Assembly: GCF_047948215.1 (NCBI RefSeq)
Contig: NC_134460.1
Coordinates: 125,563,324 to 125,627,323 of the forward strand
DNA: 64,000 nt
Direction of reading: 5' to 3'
Source of the DNA: Lycorma delicatula
Taxonomy: Eukaryota; Arthropoda; Insecta; Hemiptera; Fulgoridae
Part shown: positions 10,301 through 22,699 of the stretch, piece after piece
Numbering within the stretch: position 1 is the stretch's first letter
How the letters are laid out: the number at the start of each line of letters is the position of its first letter
Position numbers and translations under genes: made by a program
The notes under the pieces: generated by a model
The model's database searches: none
What the model was told of the DNA's origin: nothing
Seen by the model: only the letters and a program-made list of their open reading frames with translations

Positions 10301-13221
10301 ATAAAGCATACAAGTAGCTGTTACAACAAAGACAATCTGTAAAACTCATCCAAAAAAAGGTAGTTGTGAAAAAAATAAAAAATTCATGATGTTAAAGCTA
10401 TTTTTAATCTACTTTACACAACAAATTTTCTATAACATAATTTTGATGTGGCCAACCTCAAACCGTATTGTAAATTGAAGTAAATGAAATGAAATTAAAT
10501 ATATTTCAAACCCAGAAAGGAGGGTTGAAAACGAAAATGCATGAATTTTGATCAGACCGCAACAAAAGATTCATACAAATATTTCTGTTCACAAATGTAG
10601 CTAAATAAGTATAAACTTACACACAACACCCTCACAATGTATATTGAACAATTTTGATTCTGTTGCAGAGTGTGTTTATGTGTATATTCAACAATAGTCT
10701 AAATTGCCTTTTCTTTAGCAACTTATAAGTTTTTTAGGTTAGTCTATTACTCTTCACTTCTTTCGATCATCTTCCTTCATCTGATCTCTGATTTTCTCCT
10801 TTTATTTATTCTTTTATATCGATTTGTCTCTTGGCAATTTACCTTACTTCAAAAAATGTATTGTTTTGATGAGTAATCAAAATGATGATTACCTGTATGT
10901 ACAATGAAAAATATAATTAAGACGACCTACCCAAATATAAAATTAAAAATAATTTAAAAAAAGATATACAATTAAGATGTGATAAAATAAATGAAAAGAA
11001 AATAGAAGAAGAAGAGTTGAAAATTGTAAAAACCTTAATTAGGATACAAAATTTGAAGCATTATATTTTCATAATATCAGAATAGAAGGCGGTTGCAGTA
11101 CGATGATCTCTTCCATTCTATTAATAAGTCCAAACTATCATAATTTTATCCTCCCAGTTATCTACAGCATGCTTTACGTTGGCAATTGTTTTTTTATGTC
11201 ATTCCTTATTCTGTCTCCCTTCAAGTTTTCCTTTTAGAATGACTCTTTTACTCTAAGAAACATTAGAAATTAAAGTACTAATTTTAATCCTTTCTCCCTG
11301 TTCATATTTCTTAGTTGAGAATGTTGTTGAAATTCTGCAGTACATTATATTCATATATTGCAGTAAGACATCCGCTATACCAAATTTTGGTTAATATTGA
11401 AGAACCTTTTTAATCTCTGTACCTACGTCATTTTAAAGTTTGGAAACGTCTGAGAAAACTATTTACAAATTCGTTAACTATTTTAATTTATTCTTTATTT
11501 CTCTAGATTTCCAGTTCTTTCACGTCATCGCTTTAAATTCCGTTGAATCCCGTTTTGTTCTTTTCCTCACTCTTTTTTCCATGTCTTTTTAAATCTCATC
11601 CACTATAAAAACGAAAAGAACAGGACATTGTGTTCTTCTTTATGTTACATCACTTTCAAAAACCAATATGATCTAAGAATGGAATTAAACGACAGGATGA
11701 GCGCATTGATTGTAATTGAAAAGTTTGTACTGAGATAACAGTAATTCTATTTTAGTTATTCAAAATATCTATCCCGCTGTGTTGTACAAGACCTTTGTCA
11801 GCCTGTTTAAAATTATTTTATTGAAATAGTTATGTTTCGTTTTTGTAGTTAAGTTTTACCATTCACCAAAACTCAGGAGTTTTATTTCATTTTTTAGTTT
11901 TAGTAATAGATTATAAAATTTTATGAATTTGTCACCATTTAAAAAATATTAAATCTATTTTTATTTATTAATTTTTAATATAATTACTTTAGTTAAAATT
12001 AAATTTTTCAATTTATAATAATAATATGTAAAGTTGAAAGAAACGAACTACAACTTTGATACTTCTATAAGTAGTTTTCTTAAACCGCTTCAGCTTCAAA
12101 TTCTAGTTGTTTTAAATCGGTGATTTTCCGTTTCCGATCCTGCAAGAAAAATAAAGATGTCTTTCTGTTCAGTCGGATTCACGGTATTATCGCAATTTCA
12201 ACTTTTAGCTGTTCTGAAACTGTCGTCTTTTCTAAATAGTTTCAGTTTGCAACGGGCTTCGTTCCGTTACCGTTTATTTTGTTTTACAACGGTCAATGAG
12301 ATCGTTGGATTTATTTTGTTTTATCTTTACTGTGACAATTCTTATCTTGTTTGACAAAGCTTTGGTTAACTTCATACCTCGCCGTATATAAATAGGACTA
12401 CGTGCTTAGAAACAAGCAAATTAAATTTAGAATGGAATGCCTCTTTTATAAAATTAATTTTGTATAATTGAGGTAATTATTTAAATAGAGTAATAAATTA
12501 ATTATTTATTTAATTAATTTAATTACTTATTTAATTAATTTAATTAATTATTTAATTAATTATTTAAATAGAGTAATTATAAAATATGCTTTACAATAAT
12601 TATCCAAGGTTCTGTGTTTTGTTTAGAAACTATTTCATGACTTAAGTAAGCAGTTTTCCGACAAATAGGCAAAAGAGATGAGAAACATATAACCAGTTAT
12701 ATATAGCCAGTTTACCAGTTATCATCACCGTCAATTTAGCGGTCTACCACAGATTTTTGTCCATTTATAATTTTAAAATCACTTCAGAAAAGTTGTATCA
12801 GCCAACCAAATTCATATTTTCCATATTATACCAGTATCACTCTGTCAAATTTACTAAAATTATATAATTATCCTTGAATGTTAATTTTTGTTTGTCTCAA
12901 AAAACCGAGAGGTTTTCTTTATAAATTCTTTTGATCTGGATTAAGCAACAATTAAATAGGGAAATTTTTTTTTCTGTTAAGAATGGTTCAAATATCTCCT
13001 AAAAAAAGAATATTAATATCAGATAAGAAAGAAGCAATATAAGATACGAGTGAGTAAAATAGATAAACATGAGATTTGTAATTCAAAAAAAAACTTTACA
13101 AAAATCAGTTGTCAGGTTGATTTATTTCCAAATTCAGCAAGACTGAATTTTTTTGTTTCTCTTTTATATTATTTCCCTATCCTTTTATTTATTTAATTAT
13201 TGGAAAACTAAAAATATAAAA
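7312..13221. other. Long AT-rich non-coding stretch
   Basis: No gene, RNA or recognisable transposon was found over about 5.9 kb. ORFs are short and low-complexity; 12157-12354 (+, 65 codons) has no family resemblance. Nested TTAATTAATT/ATTTAATTAA runs occur at 12485-12575. GTATATAAATAGG near 12383 is TATA-like but isolated. The region is consistent with intronic or intergenic DNA. Confidence 0.6.
12485..12575. repeat. Low-complexity TTAATTAATTTAA tract
   Basis: Repeated, slightly varied copies of TTTAATTAATT alternate for about 90 bp, producing nested palindromes. Confidence 0.8.
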
Positions 13222-13390
13222 TACCGGTTGTCCGAAAAAGAACTCCAGAATTTCAAGAACGAATATAGTTTTTATTTTGCAACGCATAATAATGTTTTGT
13301 ACGTAATCTTGAAGCAACAACAAACAATTAAGTTTTAATTTACCCATTCTCCATCAGATAAGAGCTGCGTTAGACTGCTGCAAAGGCCGT

Positions 13391-13549
13391 TTACCAGTTT
13401 GGCCTTCAGTACTATGGCGTCACCACAAAAGAAACCACAGTGCGTATACTGGTTCGCAGAAACAGTCACTGATTTTGTTTCTACGAGCCAGTATACGCAC
13501 CGTGTTTTCTTTTGTGGTGACGCCATAGTACTGAAGACCAAACTGGTAA
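13391..13549. repeat. Inverted duplication of transposase N-terminus (73-bp arms)
   Basis: Arms 13391-13463 and 13477-13549 are reverse complements with about five mismatches, separated by 13 bp. Both arms encode the same transposase start (MASPQKK...CVYW), one on each strand. A second overlapping inverted pair, ACAGTCACTGATT (13462-13474) and AATCAGTGACTGT (13548-13560), suggests a template-switch origin. Confidence 0.9.
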
Positions 13550-14520
13550 TCAGTGACTGTCGTACCAAGAAATTATACGCTTATCTGTTGTAAAAATCCT
13601 CCGAGTGACAAAAGCATAGATAAGTAGTTGATCACTTTTTAGGAACCGAAATTAGGAGACTCACCAGATAAGCCTAAAACAAGTGCCGAAAGTACAGAAA
13701 GAACTTAACTGTTTTTCTGTCAAAGTCAAAAACGTTCAGTTCGTAGTGTTAGTCGACAACTAAACATTTCTACAAGCACTACACATGACGTTGTTTGCAA
13801 GCGATTTCACGCTCATAAACTGCAGCTACTCCGAGAGATTAAACCCTAACATAAGCCAAAAATTTTCAATTTGTAACATCCATGTTAGACTTCCCATCTG
13901 CTGACAAACATAAAATTCAACATATTTTATTTTTCTGATGAAGCATCATTTCATGTTTATGGAGTCGTGAATCGTCATAATTATTGAAGTTGAGGCTTAG
14001 AAAATTAAAACGAATCGGTAGAATTCGTTTGCAATTGTCAGAAAGTGAATGTCTAGTGTGATATCATACATAATCGAATTTTTGGGCTATTTTTTTCCAT
14101 TAGCAGATTATTACGGGCATAATGCATTCGGATATGTTAGAGAACTTTGAATTTCTGCAGATGGAAAATGTGGAGGGCCTAATTTTATAAGAGGATAGAA
14201 CACCACTACACCATGCAGAAGTTGTGCGGTCTGTCCTCAACGATAGGTTGCCAGAAAACCGGATAGGCAAAGAAACTTCCATCAGTTGTCGCAAAGCCCC
14301 GATTTGACGCCGATGGATTTTTTTTTTATTAGGGCTACGTAAAAATCATAGTATTCTAAGAAAAAATCTAGTCATTCGACCAACTGCGCCAAAGAATAAC
14401 AGCAGCTGTAGAACGATTTCTGCAGACATTCTCGCCAGAGTGTAGAATGATGTGGATTATCGGTTTGTGTCTGCAGGGCTGTAAACTTTGTTCATATCGA
14501 GTTAAATTAAGAAGTAAGAA
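13414..14520 (+). pseudogene. Broken Tc3/mariner-like DDE transposase
   Basis: The ATG at 13414 starts MASPQKKPQCVYWFAET, resembling the N-terminal helix-turn-helix start of insect Tc3-like transposases. Past the inverted duplication, family-like fragments run in order but in shifting frames: a helix-turn-helix linker (RELN/STSTTHDV-like, ~13730-13800); SDEASFHVYG with VNRHN (~13934-13985), the first catalytic Asp region; a second block around EDRTPLHHAEV (~14185-14230), where the DGA(T/P)PH motif has lost its catalytic context; and RRWIFFLLGLRKN (~14300-14350), corresponding to PMDFFLWGYVK. A C-terminal stretch with RVWNDVDYRL-like pieces ends near 14520. Multiple stops and frameshifts make it non-functional. 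In active elements the enzyme cuts and pastes DNA at TA sites. Confidence 0.75.
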
Positions 14521-14610
14521 AAAACTTATGTATAACAATCTATGTGCATTTGTAATTCTGAATATAATAAATGTAATTAAAAACCGCGTATTCTTTTTCA
14601 CGTACCGTTA

Positions 14611-16389
14611 GGTTCTTAATATTTTCTCCTCAATTTCTTAATGAATCCAATTTTATTATAAAACAAAAGAAAAAAATATTACATTATATTTGATACGGTT
14701 AGATTCTATTAGAAAAATAAAATATATTTATTTCAAAGATTTTCAATAGTGAGGAAGGGAAAATTACCAGAAGGTTATGACATTGTACTGATTTATTGCC
14801 TGCTGACATATTTTGCGTCTACCTTTCAACAGGATTATTACAATGAACATTTTTCATAGATATTCGGCGTTTCTGTCAAAGATATTTGTAATAAATCATT
14901 TGATATTTTCACGAGACTCTGGTAAAAAAAAGAGAATTTATTTTTCTATGGTAATTCTCACATTTATGATTATCTTGAAAATACATGTTTTGTTTATTTT
15001 TATTTTTTTAAAATATTATTGTCCTGGCATAGGAAGATGCAACAGCAACAATAACAGTTAGTAACATGTGCGGTAGCGCTTTTATTCAACAATATGTCGA
15101 AAGGAGCATTCTCTCGGTTATATGCCCGGGAGATTACTTCAGACACCTGTTGTTACTTTACCTTTAAGTACCTTGTATTCACTCCAGTAATTACGTGCCG
15201 AATACAATTTACAAAGCTTTGCTGATTATAAAAGCAGGCACGTACTTACAGACACACACATACATAAACACATATTTTGGAAGCTGGAAAGCCTTGATTT
15301 AAAAAAAAACTAAACCGTTTTCATTGTTCATCGTACTGAATCTATAATTGAACATAGGTAAAAAAAATTGCTCTTTAAATATACTTAAATTAGAATAAAG
15401 GAATTACATTCTGTAACTTCAAATTTAAATTCAATTAATAGAATTTATTTAATTAAGAATATACCATATTTGTTAAATAAGAAAAGAAAAAAGGAATGAA
15501 TAAGATAAGAAAATGAAATAATTAAACTGTGTGTATATATATATATATATCTGTGTATAACTAAGTTTCATCTGTTATAAAGATATTTCTAAAATCTTTA
15601 TAAACGAGCATAATAAGTATTATTTTCTTCAAAAGGCAAAGATTTCTTATTTAAAGCAATTTCATTGTCTAATTCTAATTAAAGATGTTATTAATTAACT
15701 AAATTATTAATTAATTAACAAACGTAGTGGAAAGAACTTGAATGAAGTCTTTTGCTTTAAGATAATGACCTCTAGATGAAAACGTTAATACACGAACAGC
15801 ATTCCTCATTATGAAATCCAATTTATCCTTGTCCCTAGGTATTTTCCTTTCTACTCTTCATTCTGCTTAAACCTTTCACTACTATTTTCCTTCCTTACGT
15901 TTCCTCTTCATCCTCTTCCTCATTTTCTGTTTTTTCTTTCATTTCTTTTATTTGATAGACATCTCTAATTTTATTCCATTTTCTCCAGACTAAATTAGAT
16001 TAACTATATGCCTTTCATCATCTGTTCTTTACTTAATTTTCATTTTTATGATGATTTAATTATTTTTAACTTATTTTTATTAAACTAAGAATTAATTAAG
16101 TTTATTAATTAATGAATAATATCAACTATTATGCTATTAAATAAATAAATAAATAATTCTTAATTATTATTTTCTTTAGTGTTTTTTCATTAGCCTTTTG
16201 AAATTGGATTTGTTCTAACTTTTTTTTCATAATTAATTGATAAATTTATTTTACCTTGATGTTCATGCGCTTGGTCAAGTTGAAATGATAATCACAAATC
16301 AAAACTTGTGGGGATGGGTGAAGGTTTTCTTAAAGAAATTTGAGCTTGAACTTAGTTGGGTATTTAGCATCTAGAATAAAATTAATATT
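14611..16389. other. No gene seen; short (TA)n
   Basis: AT-rich DNA with a TA run at 15534-15551, TTAATTAA runs near 15690-15720 and an AATA run near 16140-16157. A slightly less AT-rich part near 15040-15210 has no convincing ORF. Confidence 0.6.
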
Positions 16390-17430
16390 ACATCCTACTT
16401 CCGCAGGAAAAGACAACCGAGAAAGACAGCCGAGTTGTGACGATCCCTGTCGCCACTTCCACCTCTTCCGTTCCTAGCCCTGATGAGCTTTACCGGAAGT
16501 CGTCTTTTAGACCCTCTAAACTTGATAGCACAACACAATCATCAATTTGGCCTCTGTCAGGATGCCTCCGATGCAAATGCCTTGGCAGACATTTCCATCA
16601 ATGTATTTATACAACCTACTATTGCCTTCATATGACCTCTTTTCATCATCGTATGGCCTACTTATAACACTAACTATCAAATTAACCGATTCGCAGAAAT
16701 GCGATCCCCGCACCTTCCTCTAACACCGAAGGTTTCACACAAAACCTCTTCCCATATCTAACTTCACAATTAGACTATGCACTCAGATCATTATTTTATT
16801 GAGTCTTTAAAACCAGAAATATTATCCTCATATCAACAAAACAAGTGTTGATCGTAACAACGACAATTTTGTCTTACAATTCAATTTACTCAGTCCTCTT
16901 TATTTACTTAAAAGTCAAGAAAAAGATTCATAAATTTAATAAGCCTCTAATGAAAACATACCTTATTTCTCTCTGTTACGGTAAGCTTTCGGGTGCGAGG
17001 TCAATGCCTACATCATCCCACACCGCAGCACCATCACAAAGTTCTCCACACATCCATCTCATCCTAATATCTAAGCTAACCTGGACTCAAAGCTAAAACG
17101 CCTTTCTTGGCGAAGAAAGCCACCATAGGGTTGCTATTCTACCTATACATCTATAACAGCATCAGACCCCCTCAGTCATACTCCGCAGGGCTAAGAATCT
17201 AAGGAAGACGGCAACTATGTTACATTCCCTTTCGGTTTTCCAATTAGCATGCAGATTAAACCACAATTGATCCTCGCAAGTTCTCTAACTACTTTGGCAG
17301 GTTCAGCATCGTACCTGGGACAGATAATCATGGCGCACATTAACAGTAGCCTACACTCCGGACACAAGCCTGAATTAATCAAACCACCCTATCTTAAAAA
17401 GCACCATTTACAGAAAGAAACTATGTAATA
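16390..17430 (-). mobile_element. 3' part of a non-LTR retrotransposon (LINE)
   Basis: This block is clearly richer in G+C than its flanks. The minus strand carries the C-terminal end of ORF2 (17162-17410), then a ~770-bp 3' UTR running to about 16390. The element is 5'-truncated, as is usual for LINEs. The 3' boundary is estimated from the return to AT-rich sequence; no clear target duplication was found. Short ORFs in the 3' UTR, such as 16437-16667 on the plus strand, are not supported as genes. Confidence 0.6.
17162..17410 (-). pseudogene. LINE ORF2 C-terminal fragment (Cys-rich end)
   Basis: Read on the minus strand, an open stretch gives GGLINSGLCPECR, then IICPRYDAEPAKVVRELA and a short hydrophobic tail. 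CPEC followed by CPRYDAE matches the conserved C-terminal cysteine motif after the reverse transcriptase in R1/Jockey-type ORF2 proteins (CPxC ... H ... CPRY). The expected His is missing. After one frame shift the reading continues FLRFLALRSMTEGV to a stop at 17162-17164, typical of the end of these proteins. The upstream domains are absent. Whether it is R1-like or Jockey-like is unresolved. Confidence 0.65.
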
Positions 17431-18217
17431 TAACATTGGGAATATCCACCTAACTACCTGGGTACATCAGGAAATTGCCACGTAATGACCACGGGAGATT
17501 CAGAAGTAATATTCTAGCAAATATTTTAATTAGTTAATGTAACATCATTAATCAGTGGTGTTATGTTTTCGTATTGGGTAAATCAATCTAAGAATTCTGA
17601 GCAAGAGAGATGCCTAGAACTTGAAGCGGGCCTCGAAGCACTCTTTTAGCTAAAGTTATTTGTGTCTTTTTATATTCGCTCTGTTAGCGGATCGTTCTGT
17701 CTTTATACAACCTTTCCTCTTGATCCCTTTTTTTTCTTACTTGATCCCTTTCTTTCCTTCTGAGTTTTTGCTGTGCTTTCATGAGAACCGAACTAAATAT
17801 TATAAGCTGAATTATTCGTACTTATAAACTTAAAAATTAACAGCAAAAAAAATCAAAGCCAGTTTTGAAAGAAAACCTTGAGTTTGTTTATTAATTTTAC
17901 CGATAAGGATTTTAGTTTTTTGCCTTTCTTCATTTCTCGAAAACCTTTATAGCTATACCTAAACACTTGCTTTGATTCTAATTAAACATTTAATTGGCTT
18001 ACAATTGTGTCATTGATCTCTGGCAGTTGGTTTCTTTGCTAGTTATATTATTTTTTCTATACTTAGATGAAATGGTACCCACTGGAAATGTATTCACATA
18101 AACTGTAAACATCTCTCATCTTTGTTCTACCTTCTCTGTTATCTGTGATTGTAGATAGTAGATATTCATTATTTTATAACATTTATAATTGGTGTTAGAT
18201 CCACTCCATTGAAAGAG
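17431..18217. other. No gene seen
   Basis: Moderately AT-rich DNA without recognisable coding or repeat signature. A small higher-GC patch at 17575-17650 may belong to an unknown repeat. Confidence 0.5.
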
Positions 18218-18242
18218 TTTTTTTTTTTTTTTTTTTTTTTTT
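18218..18242. repeat. Poly(T) run of 25
   Basis: Twenty-five consecutive T residues. It could be a retroposon poly(A) tail on the minus strand, but no partner element was recognised beside it. Confidence 0.95.
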
Positions 18243-18667
18243 ATGTAATATCTACTTAGCTTTAAGGTAGGAAAGAGAAGAATTTTGATACAATTTGATC
18301 ATAATTAATTACTCTCATTATTCTAGGAATCAAAAGGTAATATTATTCTACGATATAAATTCATAGCTATATATTATAGGTCAGTAAAAGATTAAGATAT
18401 TCGTACCAGGTAAATTATGATGAATTTATGCGATGTAATGATCTGGTAGTTAAAATTTCAATTACATAATTTTATTTCATTAATGTAGGGTTCCTTTAGC
18501 ATCACCTTATCTAAAGAAAAAAAATATTGAAAGTAAGAAAAATTTATTTTTTATTTTTTTCTACGCATGCATTTGCAAAATTATAGGTATCCTGAGCTTT
18601 ACATTTGAATTTATTTATTAGCAGCATGTAACCATAGTTCTGTATAGAGATATATTGTATATTTTAA

Positions 18668-18770
18668 ACTATCAGACCCCGCAATGCTTCGCTATTGCTA
18701 GATTTGAGTATATATAAATATGTATATATATATATATATATATAGATTAAATGAACACAATTGAAAGTTT
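18668..18770 (-). repeat. Interspersed-repeat 3' end (CTAGCAATAGCGAAGCATTGC family)
   Basis: The reverse complement contains CTAGCAATAGCGAAGCATTG followed by CGGGGTCTGATAG. This nearly duplicates 57949-57982 on the plus strand, and both copies are preceded by a CATTTAATCT block and a TA-rich stretch. The motif folds as GCAAT/ATTGC with an inner GC/GC pair. Element class unknown. Confidence 0.55.
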
Positions 18771-18815
18771 GATAAAACATTAAAAAAATGTACGTACAAA
18801 ACTCCACAAAATTTA

Positions 18816-19135
18816 ACCTTTTCCATTCCCCTTTCCCCATCCCTGTTCCCCTGTTTCCTTTCCTCTTACTCATTTTTAACATATTCCCTTCCCCATTTCC
18901 TTCCTCCAATTTTCTTTCCCTTATTTCCCTTTTCCCCTTCCTATTTCTCCTTTTCCCCTTCTTTTTTCTCCTTTCCCCTTTCCATTTCGTTTTTACTTTC
19001 CCCCGTTTTCCTCTTTTTTATTTTTTCCTTTTTACCTTCTTCCCTTTTACCTTTTTCGATTTTTCCCTTTCCGATTTTTCCTTATTTTCCTTTCCCCTAT
19101 TTCCTTTTTAGATTTTTCTCTTTCTCCCTTTTTCC
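18816..19135. repeat. Polypyrimidine tract, (CCCTTTT)n-like
   Basis: About 320 bp is almost purely C and T on the plus strand, built of variable CCCTTTTCC units. Open reading frames here (18788-19111 +, 18664-18909 -) are by-products of the composition and are not genes. The tract leads straight into a dispersed-repeat consensus at 19136. Confidence 0.9.
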
Positions 19136-19445
19136 CCCGATCATAAATCGGTCCAGTAGTTTTTAGTCTATAGCGGACACACATATTGGAAACATTGAAA
19201 TGGAATCGTAAAATATTTATTTTAGCGTGTGTTGCTTTTACGTCCAACAGATAACACTGTTTTAAAAAAACACAAACATGTTTTTACTTGTCACACATGT
19301 GACATCTTAGGTATATAAACAGTAGATATATGACAAACACGCGCGTATTCGAATGCAACTTTGTGTCAAAATTTCAAAGCATTCGGTGAAGAACTTCCGG
19401 ATATTTAAGATTTTGAACAAACGAATATTTATATTTATATAGATT
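19136..19445. repeat. Dispersed repeat of unknown class
   Basis: The text around CGGTCCAGTAGTTTTTAGTC, TTACGTCCAACAGATAACAC and GCATTCGGTGAAGAACTTCC looks like a dispersed insect repeat consensus rather than unique DNA. No coding capacity. Assignment is from general resemblance only. Confidence 0.4.
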
Positions 19446-20499
19446 ATACCTCCTTAAGCCTGTAGAGAAAATTTTTTATGACAAGTTTTATTTAATGTTA
19501 AGCAACAAAAAACTTTTTGATTAAAAAAAAATATTTTTTCTTGTTAGTTTTTTTTTTGAGACCATTTTAAAATATTTTAAGAACTTAGAATAAAAGTACT
19601 CGATTTTTGATAAATAAGTAGATATTTGAACATTGTTAATAGTAAATGGCATAGCTTCTTCTTGTGAATTATATCTTTAAATTTAACTTATTGCAGGTAA
19701 TTAACTTAATTTTATTTTTAATTAATCATAATTAATATTTCTTGGTGTTGAGATAGCGCCTTTAAAGTTATTATGTTATTAGAGGCTGAAGACACGGATA
19801 ACGGTATTGCAGTAAAGTTCTCTATTAATTTACTCTGGTTAGATGTAAGGTACTATCAGACTTATATGATTATAAGACATGCGCTCGCTACAACCTTAAA
19901 TAAATTGCGGTAGAATTTGAGTGTTGCATTTACTTTGTATGAGAGATGAAACACGAACACACACTACCATCCAGTTTCGTGTAACTTGCTCATAATATCA
20001 TTTCTGTGATGTGTGTTTGCTTTACTTTTCAATTTATTTGCTTATATATGCTGTTATTATTTAATTAACTTAAATCAAGTTACTTCTTGACTAAACTTAA
20101 TTTCTTCCTGTTTTTCTTCTTTTTTTTTTATTCACATATAAAATAATTCAGGATTTTTTTGTTACCCGAGACATTTAAAATAATTCTATTAGGACTACAA
20201 ATTAATAATTCTCTGAAATACAATTAAAATATCTTATTTCTTGTACTGCTTCTTGTTTACATAAGCCTTACTTCAAAGTAATATTTCTGCATTCATCCAC
20301 TTGGCAAACTTAAATATTATTTACTTCATTTTTTTTAATTTAGAAAATTTACCACTATTTGAATATAAAATAATTACTAATTTTCACTTTGTATCTTATT
20401 ATAGATTTTTTGGAAATGTGCAATTCATTCATTCTTAATAATGTTATTGTAATACTGTTAATCTATATTTTTGTGCTATTAATTATGTCCAAAAAATTG

Positions 20500-20535
<36 letters not shown>

Positions 20536-22690
20536 GTGTGTGTGTGTGTGTATTTATATTCTTAATTTGATGTTTAAATTGTCTGATTATTTAAATTATT
20601 ATTATTCTATGATTATCATTGTCTAAGCAATGGATATCATAAAATATTTAAGAGATATTTTATTTCTACCTTCATAAATTTAAAATATCAATTTATTGGT
20701 ATTTCCCTTCTTAGTTTTGAATTAAACGGAATATTATATTTTATACTGTAAGAACTAAAACAAAATAAGTTAAAATAAAATTAATCACACTACGATTAAA
20801 TAAGAAAATGTTTAGCTTGATGTATATTGATTTTTTTTTAAAGAAAATTTTCGAAAAGTATTTTTTAAAAAATGTTGAATCTTTCAGTTTTTTTTTTATG
20901 AAACTACTTATAAAAATTTGAAATGTGAAAGTTAAGGTTACGTAGTTTTTCTGTATTCCTAAGAAACAGTTTATTGAAATTTATTTAATATTATTATTAT
21001 TATTCACGTTTAACAATATAAATTGTTTCATATAAACAGAATTCGCCATCGCGACCATTTATGCAAATAACTTAATTCATTTATTTGCAGGAATATTAAC
21101 CTTTTCCACCAGATTTATAGAAAATTATAGTCTATGGTAGATTTAAAAAGAAAAATAAACATTTTACGTCCCATAATGTTAAAAACTAAGACTGGCATTT
21201 TCAACATAGAAATAACGAACAATAAATTCTAAACTATGAAGATCCATTTTACCTTGAAACCGATCTTGAAAAACGACTTCTAAAAATTATGTATAAAATT
21301 ACCTGCAATTTTAAATCAAAGAACCAACAAAAGTAAGTAGCGAAACGAAAAGAAGAATTTTGACGATGTACAACACCCGAGGGTAGCCGATTCACCTCAA
21401 ATTTCGGCGAACCTACAAATATAATATATGCAATCGTTTTAGGTGCCTAATGTCCTCGCTGTTATCCAGGAGGTCAACCGCAAACCAATTCACAAATTTC
21501 TTCAAGTTTCTTCAATCTCATTTCGTATCTTGTACTAAATTGCTGTATTCGGTATACACTTTTGCAAAAAAAGTTATTGCAGGTTTATTAAAATCTTCAA
21601 ACGCCTTGCGTTTGGATTATAATAAATATTAAAGTTTACAGTACAATCCTACATAATTAGTTTACACATATAAACATTTTTTAATGTGTATTTATTTTTA
21701 AATCTAACAGGTAAATATTTGTAAATCATTCTTTCAAAATACAACAAAGAGATTCAAATTATTCAACAGGTTAACGCGATAAGAAAATAAACGAACGCCA
21801 TCTCCATTAGTGGTATAACTAGTGACCATAACGCGGGAAATGGCTCAGTACGTGATTGCAACCAAATATTTTGGTTCATTAAATTTATAATTGTTAATTG
21901 TCTAACAATGGTTTTTTAACTGTTAATTGTTTAACGCAACCAAATATTTAGTTATTTTTCCATAATCATTTAGATAGAAATTGCAGTTCATTGATATTTT
22001 AGTTATTATTGAAAAACTGATCAAATTATTTTTATTTAAGAACAATGAAAAATATGTAAGAATCACTACGAAACGTTTTTAAAGCTAATATTTTTGTCAA
22101 TTTTATTAGTTTCTTTACGTTAAAATCTTTGTTACAAAGAATGGCTACAAGTTTACTTAAATAAAAAAATGGGAAAATTTGTCTAAGGAAAGAAGAAGGT
22201 TCGAAGTAAGGAGAAATTGAATTTGTAGTAATGGTGATTTAAAAGATTTTATGAAATGTGTATAAAATGTGAAGTGATTTTAGATGAGCAGGAAGGAAGC
22301 GGGAATAGGCTTGGTTTTCCTTGCAATGGTATTTAATATTCAAGTTTTTGTTTTATAAGTTGACATCGTAGATTTATTTCATTCAATATATGATTCATAT
22401 TTTTATTTTTCTGATGTAAATTGAGAATTACTTTTTATCACAGTACGGTAACAAGGAATTTGATTTTTTTAAATATATTTCATACAAATTAACGTAGCTT
22501 AAAAAAGTAATCGATTTAACAATTTTCAAATAAATTTTGATAAGTTTTAAAACGAATTTTGATGTTTTAATTTAAATTGATACTTGGTTTTTTGACGACG
22601 ATAGACCATTTAATTTAACTGGTTATAAGGCAATAAACGAGAATCCTTACCTGATGAAATGTGACTGTTTTATAAGTATATTTATAAGAA
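19446..22690. other. No gene seen; AT-rich DNA
   Basis: No supportable gene or transposon. A (TA)n(TG)n microsatellite lies at 20503-20551. The short ORF at 21450-21632 has no family resemblance. Confidence 0.6.
20503..20551. repeat. (TA)n(TG)n compound microsatellite
   Basis: An AT dinucleotide run passes directly into a GT run. Confidence 0.95.
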
Positions 22691-22699
22691 AAGACTTCT

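Larger units (their letters stand above)
13224..14608 (+). mobile_element. Decayed Tc1/mariner-superfamily (Tc3-like) element
   Basis: The transposase relic at 13414-14520 is flanked by candidate degenerate terminal inverted repeats. The left end begins CCGGTTGTCCGAAAAAGAAC (13224). The right end, read in reverse complement, begins ACGGTACGTGAAAAAGAA (ending 14608). Both outer flanks carry TA (13222-13223 and 14609-14610), the expected target duplication. The ~1385-bp length suits this superfamily. The terminal repeats match well only over GAAAAAGAA and CGGT, so the exact ends are tentative. Confidence 0.55.

Noticed and set aside
12157..12400. 65-codon ORF followed by a TATA-like TATAAATAG
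   Set aside because: No family resemblance, and the TATA-like string lies after the ORF with nothing downstream.
18664..19247. 107-codon ORF rich in Phe/Pro and its antisense partners
   Set aside because: Produced by the polypyrimidine tract; no protein character.
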